Counted from the first letter of the stretch, positions 8,906 through 17,815 are shown. The stretch is 64,000 nt of DNA from Bacteroidota bacterium (GCA_018268035.1 JAFDXI010000131.1:17753-81752); one strand, 5' to 3'. Notes: generated by a model from the letters alone, not told the origin. Made by a program: numbers and translations.

Positions 8906-8918
8906 TAAAAATTATAAA

Positions 8919-10178
8919 GTGGACAGAGTCATACCAAAGAAAAAATGGACAACGAAAAAAATAATGACGATTGCTATTATAGCAGGTATTGTTTTATTGA
9001 TTGGGGCAAGTTATTATTTCACCAGCGGCGGTAGTAAGTTAAATGTGGACACTGACCGCATCACTATCAGTACAATTACAAAAGGTAAGTTCCAGGAAAA
9101 CATACCGGTGAATGGTATTGTCTTACCACAGACAACCATTTATCTTGATGCAGTAGAAGGTGGACGTGTAGAAGAAAGATATGTGGATGATGGTACAATG
9201 ATGAAAAAAGGCCAGCCAATCCTTCGTCTTTCAAATACAGATTTGCTGATGAACATGATGGCACAACAAAACACAGTGTATAATACATTGACACAAATGC
9301 AGATTAATCAAAATGCTGCATTACAGAATACAGTGAGCAAACAAAATGCAATGGCTGATGTTGAAAGCGAATTTAAAGAAGCTGAACGCATTTACAACCT
9401 TGATAAAGATTTGTATAAACAGAAAGCTATCGGGTTGCAGGAATATAAAAAAGCAGAAAACGATTATAATTATTACCTGAAAAAGAAACAGCTTACCCAA
9501 CAGATATTACAACAGGATTCTGTATCCCGTTCACAACAGGAAAAGCAGGATAAACAATCTTACCAGGGTTCGCAGGAAGCATTGGCCATCATGCAGCAAA
9601 AAGTTGGAGACCTTATTGTGCGGGCACCTGTTGACGGACAGTTAACATCACTTGATGCAGAAGTAGGTCAAAACAAAAATAAAGGTGAAAGGCTTGGGCA
9701 GATAGATGTAATGGGAGGATATAAAGTGCGGGTAGATATTGATGAACATTATATCTCGAGGATATATACAGGATTGCGTGGTAGCTTCACTTTTGCAGAC
9801 AGCAATTATATACTTGAAATTAAAAAAGTTTATACGCAGGTTACCAATGGCCGCTTCCAGGTGGACATGGAGTTTGTTGGTAAAGTGCCACAAGGCATCA
9901 GACGTGGTCAGACATTGCAAATATTGCTCGCATTGAGTGATGAACGCACAGCGGTTTTATTACCAAGAGGCGGCTTTTATGAAAGCACTGGTGGCAACTG
10001 GATTTATAAAGTAAATGCTGATGGCAGCAAAGCTTATAAGGTGAATATACAATTAGGCAATCAAAATACAGATTATTATGAAGTGTTGAGTGGTTTGCAA
10101 CCTGGCGATAAAGTGGTAACATCCAGCTATGAAAATTATGGTACTGATATGCAGGAACTGGTTTTGAAAGGAAAATAA
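8919..10178 (+). CDS. HlyD/MacA-type periplasmic adaptor subunit of an efflux system
   Basis: 419 residues. The GTG at 8919 is preferred because it gives the family-typical start (M)DRVIPKKKWTTKKI, followed by one membrane helix (IMTIAIIAGIVLLIGASYY). The rest is periplasmic: a first lipoyl half (GRVEERYVDDGTMMKKGQPILRL), a long helical hairpin rich in Gln, Lys and Asn (about 110-225), a second lipoyl half (VRAPVDGQLTSLDAEVGQ), and the beta-barrel and membrane-proximal domains (to 419, with LSGLQPGDKVV). Such adaptors bridge an ABC exporter and an outer-membrane channel. ATPase and permease genes follow; no TolC-like gene is in the window. Confidence 0.9.
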   Translation: MDRVIPKKKWTTKKIMTIAIIAGIVLLIGASYYFTSGGSKLNVDTDRITISTITKGKFQENIPVNGIVLPQTTIYLDAVEGGRVEERYVDDGTMMKKGQPILRLSNTDLLMNMMAQQNTVYNTLTQMQINQNAALQNTVSKQNAMADVESEFKEAERIYNLDKDLYKQKAIGLQEYKKAENDYNYYLKKKQLTQQILQQDSVSRSQQEKQDKQSYQGSQEALAIMQQKVGDLIVRAPVDGQLTSLDAEVGQNKNKGERLGQIDVMGGYKVRVDIDEHYISRIYTGLRGSFTFADSNYILEIKKVYTQVTNGRFQVDMEFVGKVPQGIRRGQTLQILLALSDERTAVLLPRGGFYESTGGNWIYKVNADGSKAYKVNIQLGNQNTDYYEVLSGLQPGDKVVTSSYENYGTDMQELVLKGK

Positions 10179-10301
10179 CTGATATTAGAGAACAATAAAA
10201 CTCAACTGTGAAAAAAATCTTTTTATAAACAAATATTATTAACAAGTCTCCTTAAGCTGTTACAGGAAGCTGAAAGATGGAAAATTTTAAAACAACCAAA
10301 C

Positions 10302-10979
10302 ATGATTAAGATTACAGAACTCGAGAAAGTTTACCGCACCGAAGAAGTAGAAACCGTTGCGTTGAATAAATTGACTTTCGAAGTAAAGGATGGTGAATTT
10401 GTTGCAGTGATGGGTCCATCCGGCTGCGGCAAATCAACATTGCTGAATATACTTGGCCTCCTTGATGATCCTGATGCCGGCAGCTTTCTTTTTAATAATA
10501 TTGAAGTGGCTCATTTTAATGAGCGCAAACGTGCAGACCTGCGCAAACACAACATCGGTTTCGTATTCCAGAGTTTTAATCTGATTGATGAATTAACTGT
10601 CTTTGAAAATGTTGAACTGCCATTAATTTATACCGGAGTGAAAGCCGCAGAACGCAAGAAACGCGTGGAAGATGTTTTAGACAAAGTTCAAATCATGCAC
10701 CGAAGGAACCACTATCCGCAACAATTATCAGGTGGCCAACAACAACGTGTTGCTGTTGCCAGGGCTGTAGTAAATCACCCGAAATTAATTTTGGCGGATG
10801 AACCTACCGGAAACCTTGACTCCAATAATGGTAATGAAGTAATGCAATTGCTCACAGAGTTGAATGAACAGGGAACAACAATAGTAATGGTTACACACAG
10901 TGAACATGATGCCCGTTATAGCCACCGCATCATCCGAATGCTGGATGGGCAGACTGTTACAGAAAATATTCTAATTTAA
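10302..10979 (+). CDS. MacB-type ABC transporter ATP-binding protein
   Basis: 225 residues, the usual length for a stand-alone LolD/MacB-class ATPase. Walker A is GPSGCGKST, the Q-loop is in GFVFQSFNLI, the signature motif is LSGGQQQR, Walker B with catalytic glutamate is LILADEPTGNLD, and the H-loop is MVTHSEHD. It should power the MacB/FtsX-type permease encoded 92 bp downstream together with the upstream adaptor. The 123-bp gap to the adaptor gene carries no terminator that I can see. Confidence 0.95.
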   Translation: MIKITELEKVYRTEEVETVALNKLTFEVKDGEFVAVMGPSGCGKSTLLNILGLLDDPDAGSFLFNNIEVAHFNERKRADLRKHNIGFVFQSFNLIDELTVFENVELPLIYTGVKAAERKKRVEDVLDKVQIMHRRNHYPQQLSGGQQQRVAVARAVVNHPKLILADEPTGNLDSNNGNEVMQLLTELNEQGTTIVMVTHSEHDARYSHRIIRMLDGQTVTENILI

Positions 10980-11014
10980 AGGTTAATGTTTATCTAAGTA
11001 TTAACTCCATATAC

Positions 11015-11030
11015 AGGTTTGGTTATTGCT
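11015..11030 (+). promoter_or_regulatory. Candidate sigma-54 (-24/-12) promoter before the permease gene
   Basis: AGG at 11015-11017 and TTGCT at 11026-11030 place GG and GC exactly 10 bp apart, as sigma-54 requires, with a perfect -12 element and a weak -24 element (AGGTTT rather than TGGCAC). Transcription would start near 11041, about 30 nt before the permease ATG at 11072. The divergent NtrC-type regulator makes the site plausible. Confidence 0.3.
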
Positions 11031-11071
11031 TGTAAATAATATTTAACTTTTAACTGAGGTAATGATTAACT

Positions 11072-13441
11072 ATGCTAACGAATTTTTTCAAAATCGCTTT
11101 CAGGAACTTTTGGAAAAACAAAGCTTTTTCATTCATCAATATTGCAGGCCTTGCTGTTGGTATGGCGAGCGCAATATTGATTGTGTTATGGATTCAGAAT
11201 GAAATGAGCCATGATAAGTTTTATTCAAAATCAGACAGGATTTATACTCTGAATAACAGGGATAAATTCAATGGTAGTTTATGGGCATGGAATTTTACTC
11301 CTAAAATCCTCGCACCAACAATAAAGCATGACTTCCCTGATGTTGAAGAAGCTGTGCGTAAAACCAATGCGACATTTTTGTTTTCAGTTGGTGATAAACG
11401 TTTGAATGTTGTTGGGTGCTTTACTGACCCTGGTTTTTTCCAGGTTTTTGATTTCCCTTTTATAAAAGGCAACCCAAACACATGCCTGGATAAAATAAAT
11501 GGAATTGTAATAACACAGGAACTTTCTGAAAAGTTATTTGGGAGTGATGATGCAATGGGTAAAGTGATTAAAATAGACAGCTCTGATTATTTTACAGTAA
11601 CAGGTGTTATAAAAAATCTGCCAAACAATACAAGCTTCAATTTTGAATACCTTTTACCATGGTCATACATGAAAAAACTTGGCCAGGATGATGAATATTG
11701 GGATAATAATTCTGTACAGAGTTATGTGTTATTAAAACCAGGAGTGAGACAAGATGATTTTGATAAAAAGATAAGAGATATAACCATCAACCATACAAAA
11801 GGAAACGCAGACCCTTCAACAACACAGGTGTTTACGCAGTTGTTGAAAGACCGGTGGTTATATTCCAAATCAGAGAATGGTAAATATGTAGGTGGCCGGA
11901 TAGAAACAGTAAAACTTTTTTCAATCATTGCAGCACTGATACTGTTGATTGCCTGTATCAATTTCATGAATTTAAGCACAGCCCGCAGTGAAAAAAGAGG
12001 AAAGGAAGTAGGCATTCGTAAAGTAGTTGGTGCAAGGAAATCTTTATTAATCACACAGTTTATTGGCGAGAGTATTTTTTTGTCATTTATCGCATTTGTT
12101 TTAGCAATTGGAATAGTAGAACTCAGCCTTCCTGCTTTCAATAACCTGGTTGATAAAAAATTATTTATTGATTTTGATAATGCATATTATTGGTTGTTTG
12201 CTTTAGGGTTTGTTTTGTTTTCAGGTGTATTAGCCGGCAGTTACCCTGCGTTTTATTTGTCTGCTTTTAAACCTGTGAAAGTTTTAAAAGGGACATTTAA
12301 AACAACCAATGCTTTGGTTACACCAAGAAAAATCCTTGTTGTGGTGCAGTTCACTTTTGCAATTGCATTTATTATTTGTACAATCATTGTAGAAAAACAG
12401 ATTAACCATGCTCAATCACGTGATGCGGGTTATGTGCGGGATAAACTCGTTTATACTTTTATACAGGGTGATATAGATAAACACTATGATATGATAAGAA
12501 AAGATTTAATCAGCAGTGGTGCAGCAGTATCAGTTACAAAATCAATGAGCCCAATTACAGAAAGATACAGCGATGGTTGGGGATGGAAATGGGATGGTTC
12601 AACAGAAGCTGATAATAAAACTGATTTTATCCGCATGTCATCTGATGCTGATTTTTCAAAAACATTGGGCACAAAAATTTTACAGGGCAGGGATATTGAT
12701 ATTTACAAATACCCGACTGATTCTACAGCAATGTTGCTTAATGAAACTGCAGTGAAAGTGATGCATTTAAAAAATCCTGTTGGTTCAATCGTTTATGCTG
12801 ATGGTTCACAATGGCATGTTGTGGGTGTGCTGAAAGATTTTATTTATGAATCACCCTTTCAGAAAATACAACAACTTGCAGTCTTTGGTCCGAAGTCATG
12901 GTTTAGTGTTATACATTTTAAGCTAAATCCAGCTTACTCTACTCAAAAAGATTTGCAGCTTGCAACTGAAGTTTTCCAGAAATATAATCCTCAATATCCT
13001 GCCAGTTTCAATTTCGTAGATGAAGCGTATGCAAAAAAATTCCAGGATGAAAAACGTACCGGAATGTTAGCTGCATTATTTGCAGGGTTAACTATTTTCA
13101 TTTCATGTTTAGGTTTATTTGGGCTTGCAACATATATGGCAGAAAACCGCATTAAAGAAATCGGTGTAAGAAAAGTTTTAGGGGCTTCAGTATTCAATAT
13201 AACAAGTTTGTTGTCCAGGGATTTCCTGAAGCTCGTAATTATTTCATTGATTATTGCAACGCCGATAGCATGGTGGGCAATGAATATTTGGTTGGAAAGT
13301 TATCTATACCGTATTACCATTCAATGGTGGGTATTTGCTATAGCAGGTGGCATTTCTATTATTATTGCAATGCTCGCAATAAGTTGCCAGGCAATAAAAG
13401 CAGCGATTGCTAACCCTGCGAAAAGCCTTAGAACTGAATAA
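11072..13441 (+). CDS. MacB/FtsX-type ABC transporter permease
   Basis: 789 residues. The N-terminal signature is FKIAFRNFWKNKAFSFINI with a first membrane helix (AGLAVGMASAILIVLWI), then a MacB periplasmic core (about 50-270). A first FtsX block of three helices follows (about 285-395, ending in the conserved AGSYPAFYLSAFKPVKVL), then a second periplasmic part and a second FtsX block (about 665-789, with GLFGLATYMAENR and IGVRKVLGAS). This two-block, eight-helix form is the common Bacteroidota exporter of unknown substrate, often thought to move peptides, lipids or antimicrobials. It presumably works with the adaptor and ATPase upstream. Confidence 0.92.
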   Translation: MLTNFFKIAFRNFWKNKAFSFINIAGLAVGMASAILIVLWIQNEMSHDKFYSKSDRIYTLNNRDKFNGSLWAWNFTPKILAPTIKHDFPDVEEAVRKTNATFLFSVGDKRLNVVGCFTDPGFFQVFDFPFIKGNPNTCLDKINGIVITQELSEKLFGSDDAMGKVIKIDSSDYFTVTGVIKNLPNNTSFNFEYLLPWSYMKKLGQDDEYWDNNSVQSYVLLKPGVRQDDFDKKIRDITINHTKGNADPSTTQVFTQLLKDRWLYSKSENGKYVGGRIETVKLFSIIAALILLIACINFMNLSTARSEKRGKEVGIRKVVGARKSLLITQFIGESIFLSFIAFVLAIGIVELSLPAFNNLVDKKLFIDFDNAYYWLFALGFVLFSGVLAGSYPAFYLSAFKPVKVLKGTFKTTNALVTPRKILVVVQFTFAIAFIICTIIVEKQINHAQSRDAGYVRDKLVYTFIQGDIDKHYDMIRKDLISSGAAVSVTKSMSPITERYSDGWGWKWDGSTEADNKTDFIRMSSDADFSKTLGTKILQGRDIDIYKYPTDSTAMLLNETAVKVMHLKNPVGSIVYADGSQWHVVGVLKDFIYESPFQKIQQLAVFGPKSWFSVIHFKLNPAYSTQKDLQLATEVFQKYNPQYPASFNFVDEAYAKKFQDEKRTGMLAALFAGLTIFISCLGLFGLATYMAENRIKEIGVRKVLGASVFNITSLLSRDFLKLVIISLIIATPIAWWAMNIWLESYLYRITIQWWVFAIAGGISIIIAMLAISCQAIKAAIANPAKSLRTE

Positions 13442-13888
13442 AATTTTTCAATACCCTCTTTAGAAAATTATTATTCCGAAAATATTGCTGCATTATAACA
13501 AAAAATAGTTGTACCAATCTGTGAGTTATTGTATGCTTGCCAAAAATTGTCTGAACATCCTCGCAACAAAATTTATTGGTTGATTTCTTTTAATTTTTTT
13601 ATTGCTTTCTGTGTAACCTTGAAAAAAAAGATTTCAATTCCTGCTATTACTTTCATTGATGAAAAAATTTAGTGGACAACTTAAGTTGCTCTATTATTAA
13701 TAGAAGATGGATATTTATAACTGGATATATGGCAGAAATAAACCTTTACCAGGAATCATCTTCCTGTCATTTTCGGTTTTTATTTTATTTTTAAAACGCC
13801 TGATTTCACTGAAAATTGATGAATTGATTTTTAGCGTTTATTTTCGCAGAATTAAGATTGGCAATCAATCCAACTAAAAAAAATAATT
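13442..13888. other. 447-bp intergenic region without a recognisable gene
   Basis: AT-rich and closed in all frames at useful length. Apart from a weak promoter-like pair before lpdA, I see no hairpin terminator, repeat or RNA gene. Confidence 0.5.
13816..13846 (+). promoter_or_regulatory. Possible promoter of lpdA
   Basis: TTG at 13816-13818, a 20-bp spacer and TATTTTCG at 13839-13846, one mismatch from TAnnTTTG. The predicted start near 13851 leaves a leader of under 40 nt before the ATG at 13889. Confidence 0.35.
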
Positions 13889-15298
13889 ATGGCATACGAT
13901 GTAGTAGTTATCGGAAGCGGGCCTGGTGGATACCCGGCTGCCATCCGCGCCTCACAGTTAGGTTTTAAAGTAGCTATCATAGAAAAAGAAAGCCTTGGCG
14001 GCATTTGCCTGAACTGGGGTTGCATACCCACAAAAGCTTTATTAAAAAGCGCCCAGGTTTTTGATTACATGAAGCACAGCGCTAATTATGGTTTATCAGC
14101 AACAGATGTAAAGCCTGATTTTGATGCTGTGGTAAAACGTAGCAGGGGAGTAGCAGATAAAATGAGTAAGGGCGTTGCATTCCTGATGCGGAAAAACAAA
14201 ATTGATGTTATCATGGGTTATGCAAAAATTTCAGGTAAAGGGAAAATTGAAGTAACCGATGCTGCCAATAAAAAACAAACTGTTGAAGCAAAATATATCG
14301 TTGTAGCAACGGGTGGCCGTAGCCGTGAATTGCCTAACCTGAAACAGGATGGTAAAAAAATTATCGGTTATCGGGAAGCGCTTGTTTTACCTCAACAACC
14401 TAAGAGTATGATAATCGTAGGTAGTGGCGCTATTGGTTCTGAATTTGCATATTTCTACAACAGCCTTGGCACAAAAGTTACTATCGTTGAATTTATGCCG
14501 AGGATTGTGCCGGTAGAAGATGAAGAGGTTTCAAAAGAACTGGAAAAACAATATAAAAAACAGGGAATTGAAATCATGACCAATGCTTCTGTTGAGAAAG
14601 CTGATATTGCCGGTGCAGGTGTTAGGGCTACTGTAAAAAAACAGGATGGAAGTACTGTAACACTTGAAGCAGATATTTTGTTGAGCGCTGTGGGTGTAGT
14701 GGCTAATGTTGAAAATATCGGTCTTGAAACTGTGGGTATTAAAACAGAAAGAGGCAAAATCGTTACTGATAAATATCTACAAACTAATGTGCCCGGCTTT
14801 TATGCTATTGGTGATTGCACACCTAACCAGGCTTTGGCACATAAAGCAAGCCGTGAGGGCATAGTTGCTGCTGAACATATTGCATATACAGAAAAGAAAT
14901 CAACTCACCTTCCAGAGCCATTGGATTATGGCAATATACCGGGATGTACTTATTGCATACCGGAAGTTTCAAGTGTGGGTATGACTGAAAAAGCTGCTAA
15001 AGAAGCAGGATACAATATTAAAGTGGGTAAGTTTCCTTTCATGGCAAGTGGTAAGGCCACTGCAGCAGGCGCTACTGAAGGTTTTGTGAAAGTGATTTAT
15101 GATGCAAAATATGGAGAACTCCTCGGCGCCCACATGATTGGATATAATGTTACTGAATTAATAGCTGAAGCTGTTGTAGCCCGTAAGCTGGAGACAACAG
15201 GTCATGAAATATTAACCGCTGTTCACCCGCATCCTACAATGAGTGAGGCAGTGAAAGAAGCAACGGCTATAGCTTATGGTGAAGCAACAGATATTTAG
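13889..15298 (+). CDS. lpdA: Dihydrolipoyl dehydrogenase (E3)
   Basis: 469-residue cytoplasmic flavoprotein that reoxidises dihydrolipoamide in 2-oxoacid dehydrogenase complexes and/or the glycine cleavage system, reducing NAD+. The FAD site is VVIGSGPGGYPAAIRA at the N-terminus. The redox-active disulfide is C40-LNWG-C45 in GGICLNWGCIPTKALL. The NAD-binding Rossmann motif IIVGSGAIGSEFA lies near residue 175, a second FAD motif is YAIGDCTPNQALAHKA, and the C-terminal His-Glu pair lies in HPHPTMSEAVKEA. All catalytic elements are intact and the length is normal. It stands alone behind its own terminator with no E1 or E2 genes nearby. Confidence 0.97.
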   Translation: MAYDVVVIGSGPGGYPAAIRASQLGFKVAIIEKESLGGICLNWGCIPTKALLKSAQVFDYMKHSANYGLSATDVKPDFDAVVKRSRGVADKMSKGVAFLMRKNKIDVIMGYAKISGKGKIEVTDAANKKQTVEAKYIVVATGGRSRELPNLKQDGKKIIGYREALVLPQQPKSMIIVGSGAIGSEFAYFYNSLGTKVTIVEFMPRIVPVEDEEVSKELEKQYKKQGIEIMTNASVEKADIAGAGVRATVKKQDGSTVTLEADILLSAVGVVANVENIGLETVGIKTERGKIVTDKYLQTNVPGFYAIGDCTPNQALAHKASREGIVAAEHIAYTEKKSTHLPEPLDYGNIPGCTYCIPEVSSVGMTEKAAKEAGYNIKVGKFPFMASGKATAAGATEGFVKVIYDAKYGELLGAHMIGYNVTELIAEAVVARKLETTGHEILTAVHPHPTMSEAVKEATAIAYGEATDI

Positions 15299-15371
15299 AA
15301 TTCAGAAAATAGTAAATATTTTTTTGGAAAGAAAATCTTCGACAAAAAATTCCATTAAAATATGTTATGAA

Positions 15372-15399
15372 AAGAAGCCCCGGTTGAATGGGGCTTCTT
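15372..15399 (+). terminator. Rho-independent terminator after lpdA
   Basis: A perfect 10-bp stem, AAGAAGCCCC (15372-15381) with GGGGCTTCTT (15390-15399), with an 8-nt loop, 73 bp after the lpdA stop. The U tract is short. Confidence 0.75.
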
Positions 15400-15489
15400 C
15401 AATTGTATGAATGCAGGAATGGTTTATTTTTAATTTGCCCCGGTTATTTTTTTGCTTTTGTTTTCAATGAAAGCACTGAACTTTATTGT

Positions 15490-15936
15490 ATGAAATGTGT
15501 ATTTTCTTTTTTGCTTTTGTTTCTTGGTATGTCAACATTTGCACAACAGGAAAAATTATTGTTGATGATAAGGGATCAGGCTGTATTTATAAATCCCGAC
15601 CGGGATAACATGAAAAATGTATTTGCTATCAATCCTTCAAATTATTCTGATAATGACTCATTGATAATCCGGATAAAAACAGATTCACTTATCTATGGAT
15701 GGAACAGAAGTTTTTTTATCTATGACAGCAATGGTGTATCTGTTTTGGATTTTATTCAACTTGATAATAAAGCTTACAAAATATATTTTGATGAGTTGAA
15801 GAAATTACTTGTTCCACAACAGACGTATTACATTTATTCTTCAGCTATTCCATCTAACCCTCAGCAGGCGATGCTGGTAAAACCCGGAAAAAAATTAGTT
15901 TGTGCTATCAAAATCCTGAAGCCAGCATCCTTTTGA
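15490..15936 (+). CDS. Secreted protein of unknown function
   Basis: 148 residues from the ATG at 15490, chosen because it yields a clean signal peptide (MKCVFSFLLLFLGMSTFAQ); the open frame extends further upstream but through the lpdA terminator. The mature part of about 130 residues contains KNVFAINPSNYSDNDSLIIR, a run of aromatic beta-strands (IYGWNRSFFIYDSNG) and a Lys-rich end. No family is recognised. Its last 29 bases overlap the end of the convergent gene at 15908. Confidence 0.6.
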   Translation: MKCVFSFLLLFLGMSTFAQQEKLLLMIRDQAVFINPDRDNMKNVFAINPSNYSDNDSLIIRIKTDSLIYGWNRSFFIYDSNGVSVLDFIQLDNKAYKIYFDELKKLLVPQQTYYIYSSAIPSNPQQAMLVKPGKKLVCAIKILKPASF

Positions 15937-16324
15937 AAAACATACCAGTGTTGCTCAACAATTCTGAAAAAGATTCGTGTAGTGAAAAGGGCTTTTCATC
16001 AATTTGCCCGCCATATTCGACAAACAAAACTTTGAACTGAACAGTTAGTTCGTCTTTATCCACAAGCCAGGCAGTGCCATGTACTGTGATATTAAATGGC
16101 AAGCCTTTTTTATGGAAAAAAAGTTCTGCTGCAAATACATTCCAGTTTTGTTCCAGCAATGGCAGATGTGCTGAAGTGAATTGCAGGATGTTGTCATTGA
16201 TAAGCTCTACTTTTTGTGTCAGGCTTACAGGAACGCGTTTGCCGGACGAATCTAAACTGTAAAAAACAGCATTATCAAATGTTGCAATTTTGTCAAGGTT
16301 GTTGTTGGGTAAATTGTGTATCAT
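15908..16324 (-). CDS. Hypothetical protein, possibly FMN-binding split-barrel
   Basis: 138 residues from the ATG at 16324 (MIHNLPN...); a further ATG seven codons upstream is possible. There is no signal peptide or membrane helix. The pattern DKIATFDNAVFYSLDSSGKR, then KVELINDNILQFTSAHLPLL, VHGTAWLVDKDELTVQFKV and FVEYGG resembles small pyridoxamine-5-phosphate-oxidase-like split barrels, but I cannot confirm it. It overlaps the secreted protein gene tail-to-tail by 29 bp. Confidence 0.55.
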   Translation of the reverse strand: MIHNLPNNNLDKIATFDNAVFYSLDSSGKRVPVSLTQKVELINDNILQFTSAHLPLLEQNWNVFAAELFFHKKGLPFNITVHGTAWLVDKDELTVQFKVLFVEYGGQIDEKPFSLHESFSELLSNTGMFFKRMLASGF

Positions 16325-16504
16325 ACGTCTATTTTTTAAGGACAAATGTTTTTTCTTATTTGCTGCATAATTTTTATTTAATGTTTTTCATATTTTTTAA
16401 AACAAAGATTATGCCTGCTCTTATTAGTGTTTTTCTATTTATTAGCCAAGATAGTCGGTAATTTAAAACAAAATGAAACATTTTCAGCAAACAATTTATT
16501 TTTT

Positions 16505-16534
16505 TTTGTCAACGCATAGTAAACCCTATTTTTA
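16505..16534 (+). promoter_or_regulatory. Candidate promoter of the OsmC gene
   Basis: TTTG at 16505-16508, an 18-bp spacer and TATTTTTA at 16527-16534 (one mismatch from TAnnTTTG). The transcript would begin near 16540 and so would include the hairpin at 16560-16585. Confidence 0.4.
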
Positions 16535-16559
16535 TACCCTTCTTATTAACATTGTATAT

Positions 16560-16585
16560 AACGCTGTCAATATTATGGCAGCGTT
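16560..16585 (+). promoter_or_regulatory. Hairpin followed by a U-rich tract directly before the OsmC start
   Basis: AACGCTG (16560-16566) pairs with CAGCGTT (16579-16585); including one G-U pair the stem extends to 10 bp with a 6-nt loop. TTATTTTATTTT follows, giving the form of an intrinsic terminator, yet it lies only 15 bp before the osmC-like ATG and no plus-strand gene ends close upstream. It may be an attenuator or 5'-UTR stabiliser, or may stop stray transcription into the gene. Confidence 0.5.
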
Positions 16586-16600
16586 ATTTTATTTTAGGCA

Positions 16601-17071
16601 ATGAAAAAAGTGCACCGGTATAATGTCAGTCTTCAATGGACAGGTAATAATGGCAAAGGCACCAGTGCCTATAATGTTTACAGCCGCAATCATACAATCA
16701 TCGTAAATGGGAAACCTGAAATTGTAGCAACATCTGATCCTTCATTTCTCGGAGATATTGAAAGGTACAACCCGGAAGAATTATTAGTAGCTTCGATATC
16801 TTCCTGTCATTTGCTTTGGTACCTCCACCTGTGTTCTGAAGCAGGTGTTATTGTTACAGCTTATACTGATCGTGCAATTGGCACCATGCGTGAAACTGAA
16901 AAAGGTAGTGGATATTTTGAAGAAGTTGTATTGTATCCACATGTATTTGTTTCGCACACATCAATGATTGATACTGCCAATGCTTTACACAAGAAGGCAA
17001 ATGAATTTTGTTTTATTGCCAACTCGGTCAATTTTCCGGTTCGTCATCAACCGACATGTGAAGTGTGTTAA
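16601..17071 (+). CDS. OsmC/Ohr family peroxiredoxin-like protein
   Basis: 156 residues, cytoplasmic. OsmC-family proteins reduce organic hydroperoxides with a pair of cysteines. The first lies in ISSCHLLWYLHLCSEAGV, the family helix, and the second in ANEFCFIANSVNFPV. The N-terminal strand segment (VSLQWTGNNGKGTSAYNVYS) and the PSFLGDIERYNPEELLVAS stretch are typical of the OsmC subgroup rather than classical Ohr. The length is normal. It is monocistronic, 36 bp before the next gene on the same strand, with a notable hairpin in its leader. Confidence 0.88.
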   Translation: MKKVHRYNVSLQWTGNNGKGTSAYNVYSRNHTIIVNGKPEIVATSDPSFLGDIERYNPEELLVASISSCHLLWYLHLCSEAGVIVTAYTDRAIGTMRETEKGSGYFEEVVLYPHVFVSHTSMIDTANALHKKANEFCFIANSVNFPVRHQPTCEVC

Positions 17072-17107
17072 TTTCATTAAGATAGTTAAAAAAAATGTCT
17101 GGCTAAA

Positions 17108-17641
17108 ATGATAAAACAAAAAAAATATTTTCTCTTATTGATTTCAATAATTACATGGATAGGGTTGATAGCACAATTTGGCTTAATGCTATCACACCGT
17201 GAGTTATCACTTGCAGAATCAATCATCCGTTTTTTTAGTTATTTCACAATTCTTACCAACCTCCTGGTAGCAATTACATCTACTATTTTATTGATGAATA
17301 AAAAATCTGCAGCATTTAATTTTTTTTCTGCTCCATCAATACTAACTGCAATTACTGTTTATATAGTTATTGTTGGAATTATTTTCAATATTTTATTAAG
17401 ACCTATTTTGAATATGCAATTTGCTGCAACACTGGTGTCAGATATTTTACATGTTATAACTCCAGCTCTGTTTTTAATTTTCTGGCTGATGTTTGTTCCT
17501 AAAAATGGCTTACAAATGAAATCAGTTTTTGGTTGGTTGATATATCCTGTTTTGTACATGATATATACTTTAATCCATGGGGCATTAACACATTTTTATC
17601 CTTATCCTTTTATTGATATCAACCGGTTAGGTTATGAATAA
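17108..17641 (+). CDS. Pr6Pr-family membrane protein, truncated by an in-frame stop
   Basis: 177 residues with about five hydrophobic helices (YFLLLISIITWIGLIAQFGL, FFSYFTILTNLLVAITST and others) and the typical NLLVAITST and YTLIHGALTHFYPYPFIDIN segments of Pr6Pr/FAR-17a-like integral membrane proteins, whose function is unknown. The frame stops at TAA (17639-17641) right after NRLGYE. The same frame then stays open for 31 more codons with a sixth hydrophobic helix (GLINGLLVLCTFLLVSLLFV) to a TGA at 17735, and family members normally have this last helix. A CAA-to-TAA change would explain it. It is a recent pseudogene, a shortened form, or a sequencing error. Confidence 0.75.
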   Translation: MIKQKKYFLLLISIITWIGLIAQFGLMLSHRELSLAESIIRFFSYFTILTNLLVAITSTILLMNKKSAAFNFFSAPSILTAITVYIVIVGIIFNILLRPILNMQFAATLVSDILHVITPALFLIFWLMFVPKNGLQMKSVFGWLIYPVLYMIYTLIHGALTHFYPYPFIDINRLGYE

Positions 17642-17737
17642 GGTTTGATAAACGGCTTGCTTGTACTCTGCACTTTTTTATTGGTTTCTTTATTATTTGT
17701 AGGATTGGGGAAAAAGCAATTGAAAACTATTTCGTGA
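17642..17737 (+). pseudogene. In-frame remainder of the Pr6Pr-family gene (last membrane helix)
   Basis: 31 codons in the same frame as the upstream gene, beginning immediately after its TAA and ending at TGA 17735-17737. They encode a hydrophobic helix and a basic tail (VGLGKKQLKTIS), as expected of the missing C-terminus. Confidence 0.65.
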
Positions 17738-17815
17738 TAAAATGTTTTCTGCTATAAAATATTTGAATCAATGCATATTTATTGTTGGAACGAATGTTAT
17801 GCGTTTAAGAAGTAT

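Larger units (their letters stand above)
8438..8918. other. Divergent intergenic region between the NtrC-type regulator and the exporter genes
   Basis: 481 bp. It holds an imperfect inverted repeat at 8580-8610 and a possible 69-codon frame at 8696-8905, both listed separately. No convincing sigma-54 promoter was found directly in front of the adaptor gene: the best site, TGGCA at 8674, lacks the downstream GC. Confidence 0.5.

Noticed and set aside
9648..10245. Minus-strand open frames across the end of the adaptor gene
   Set aside because: They overlap a well-supported adaptor coding sequence and their translations are rich in His, Cys and Tyr without any motif.
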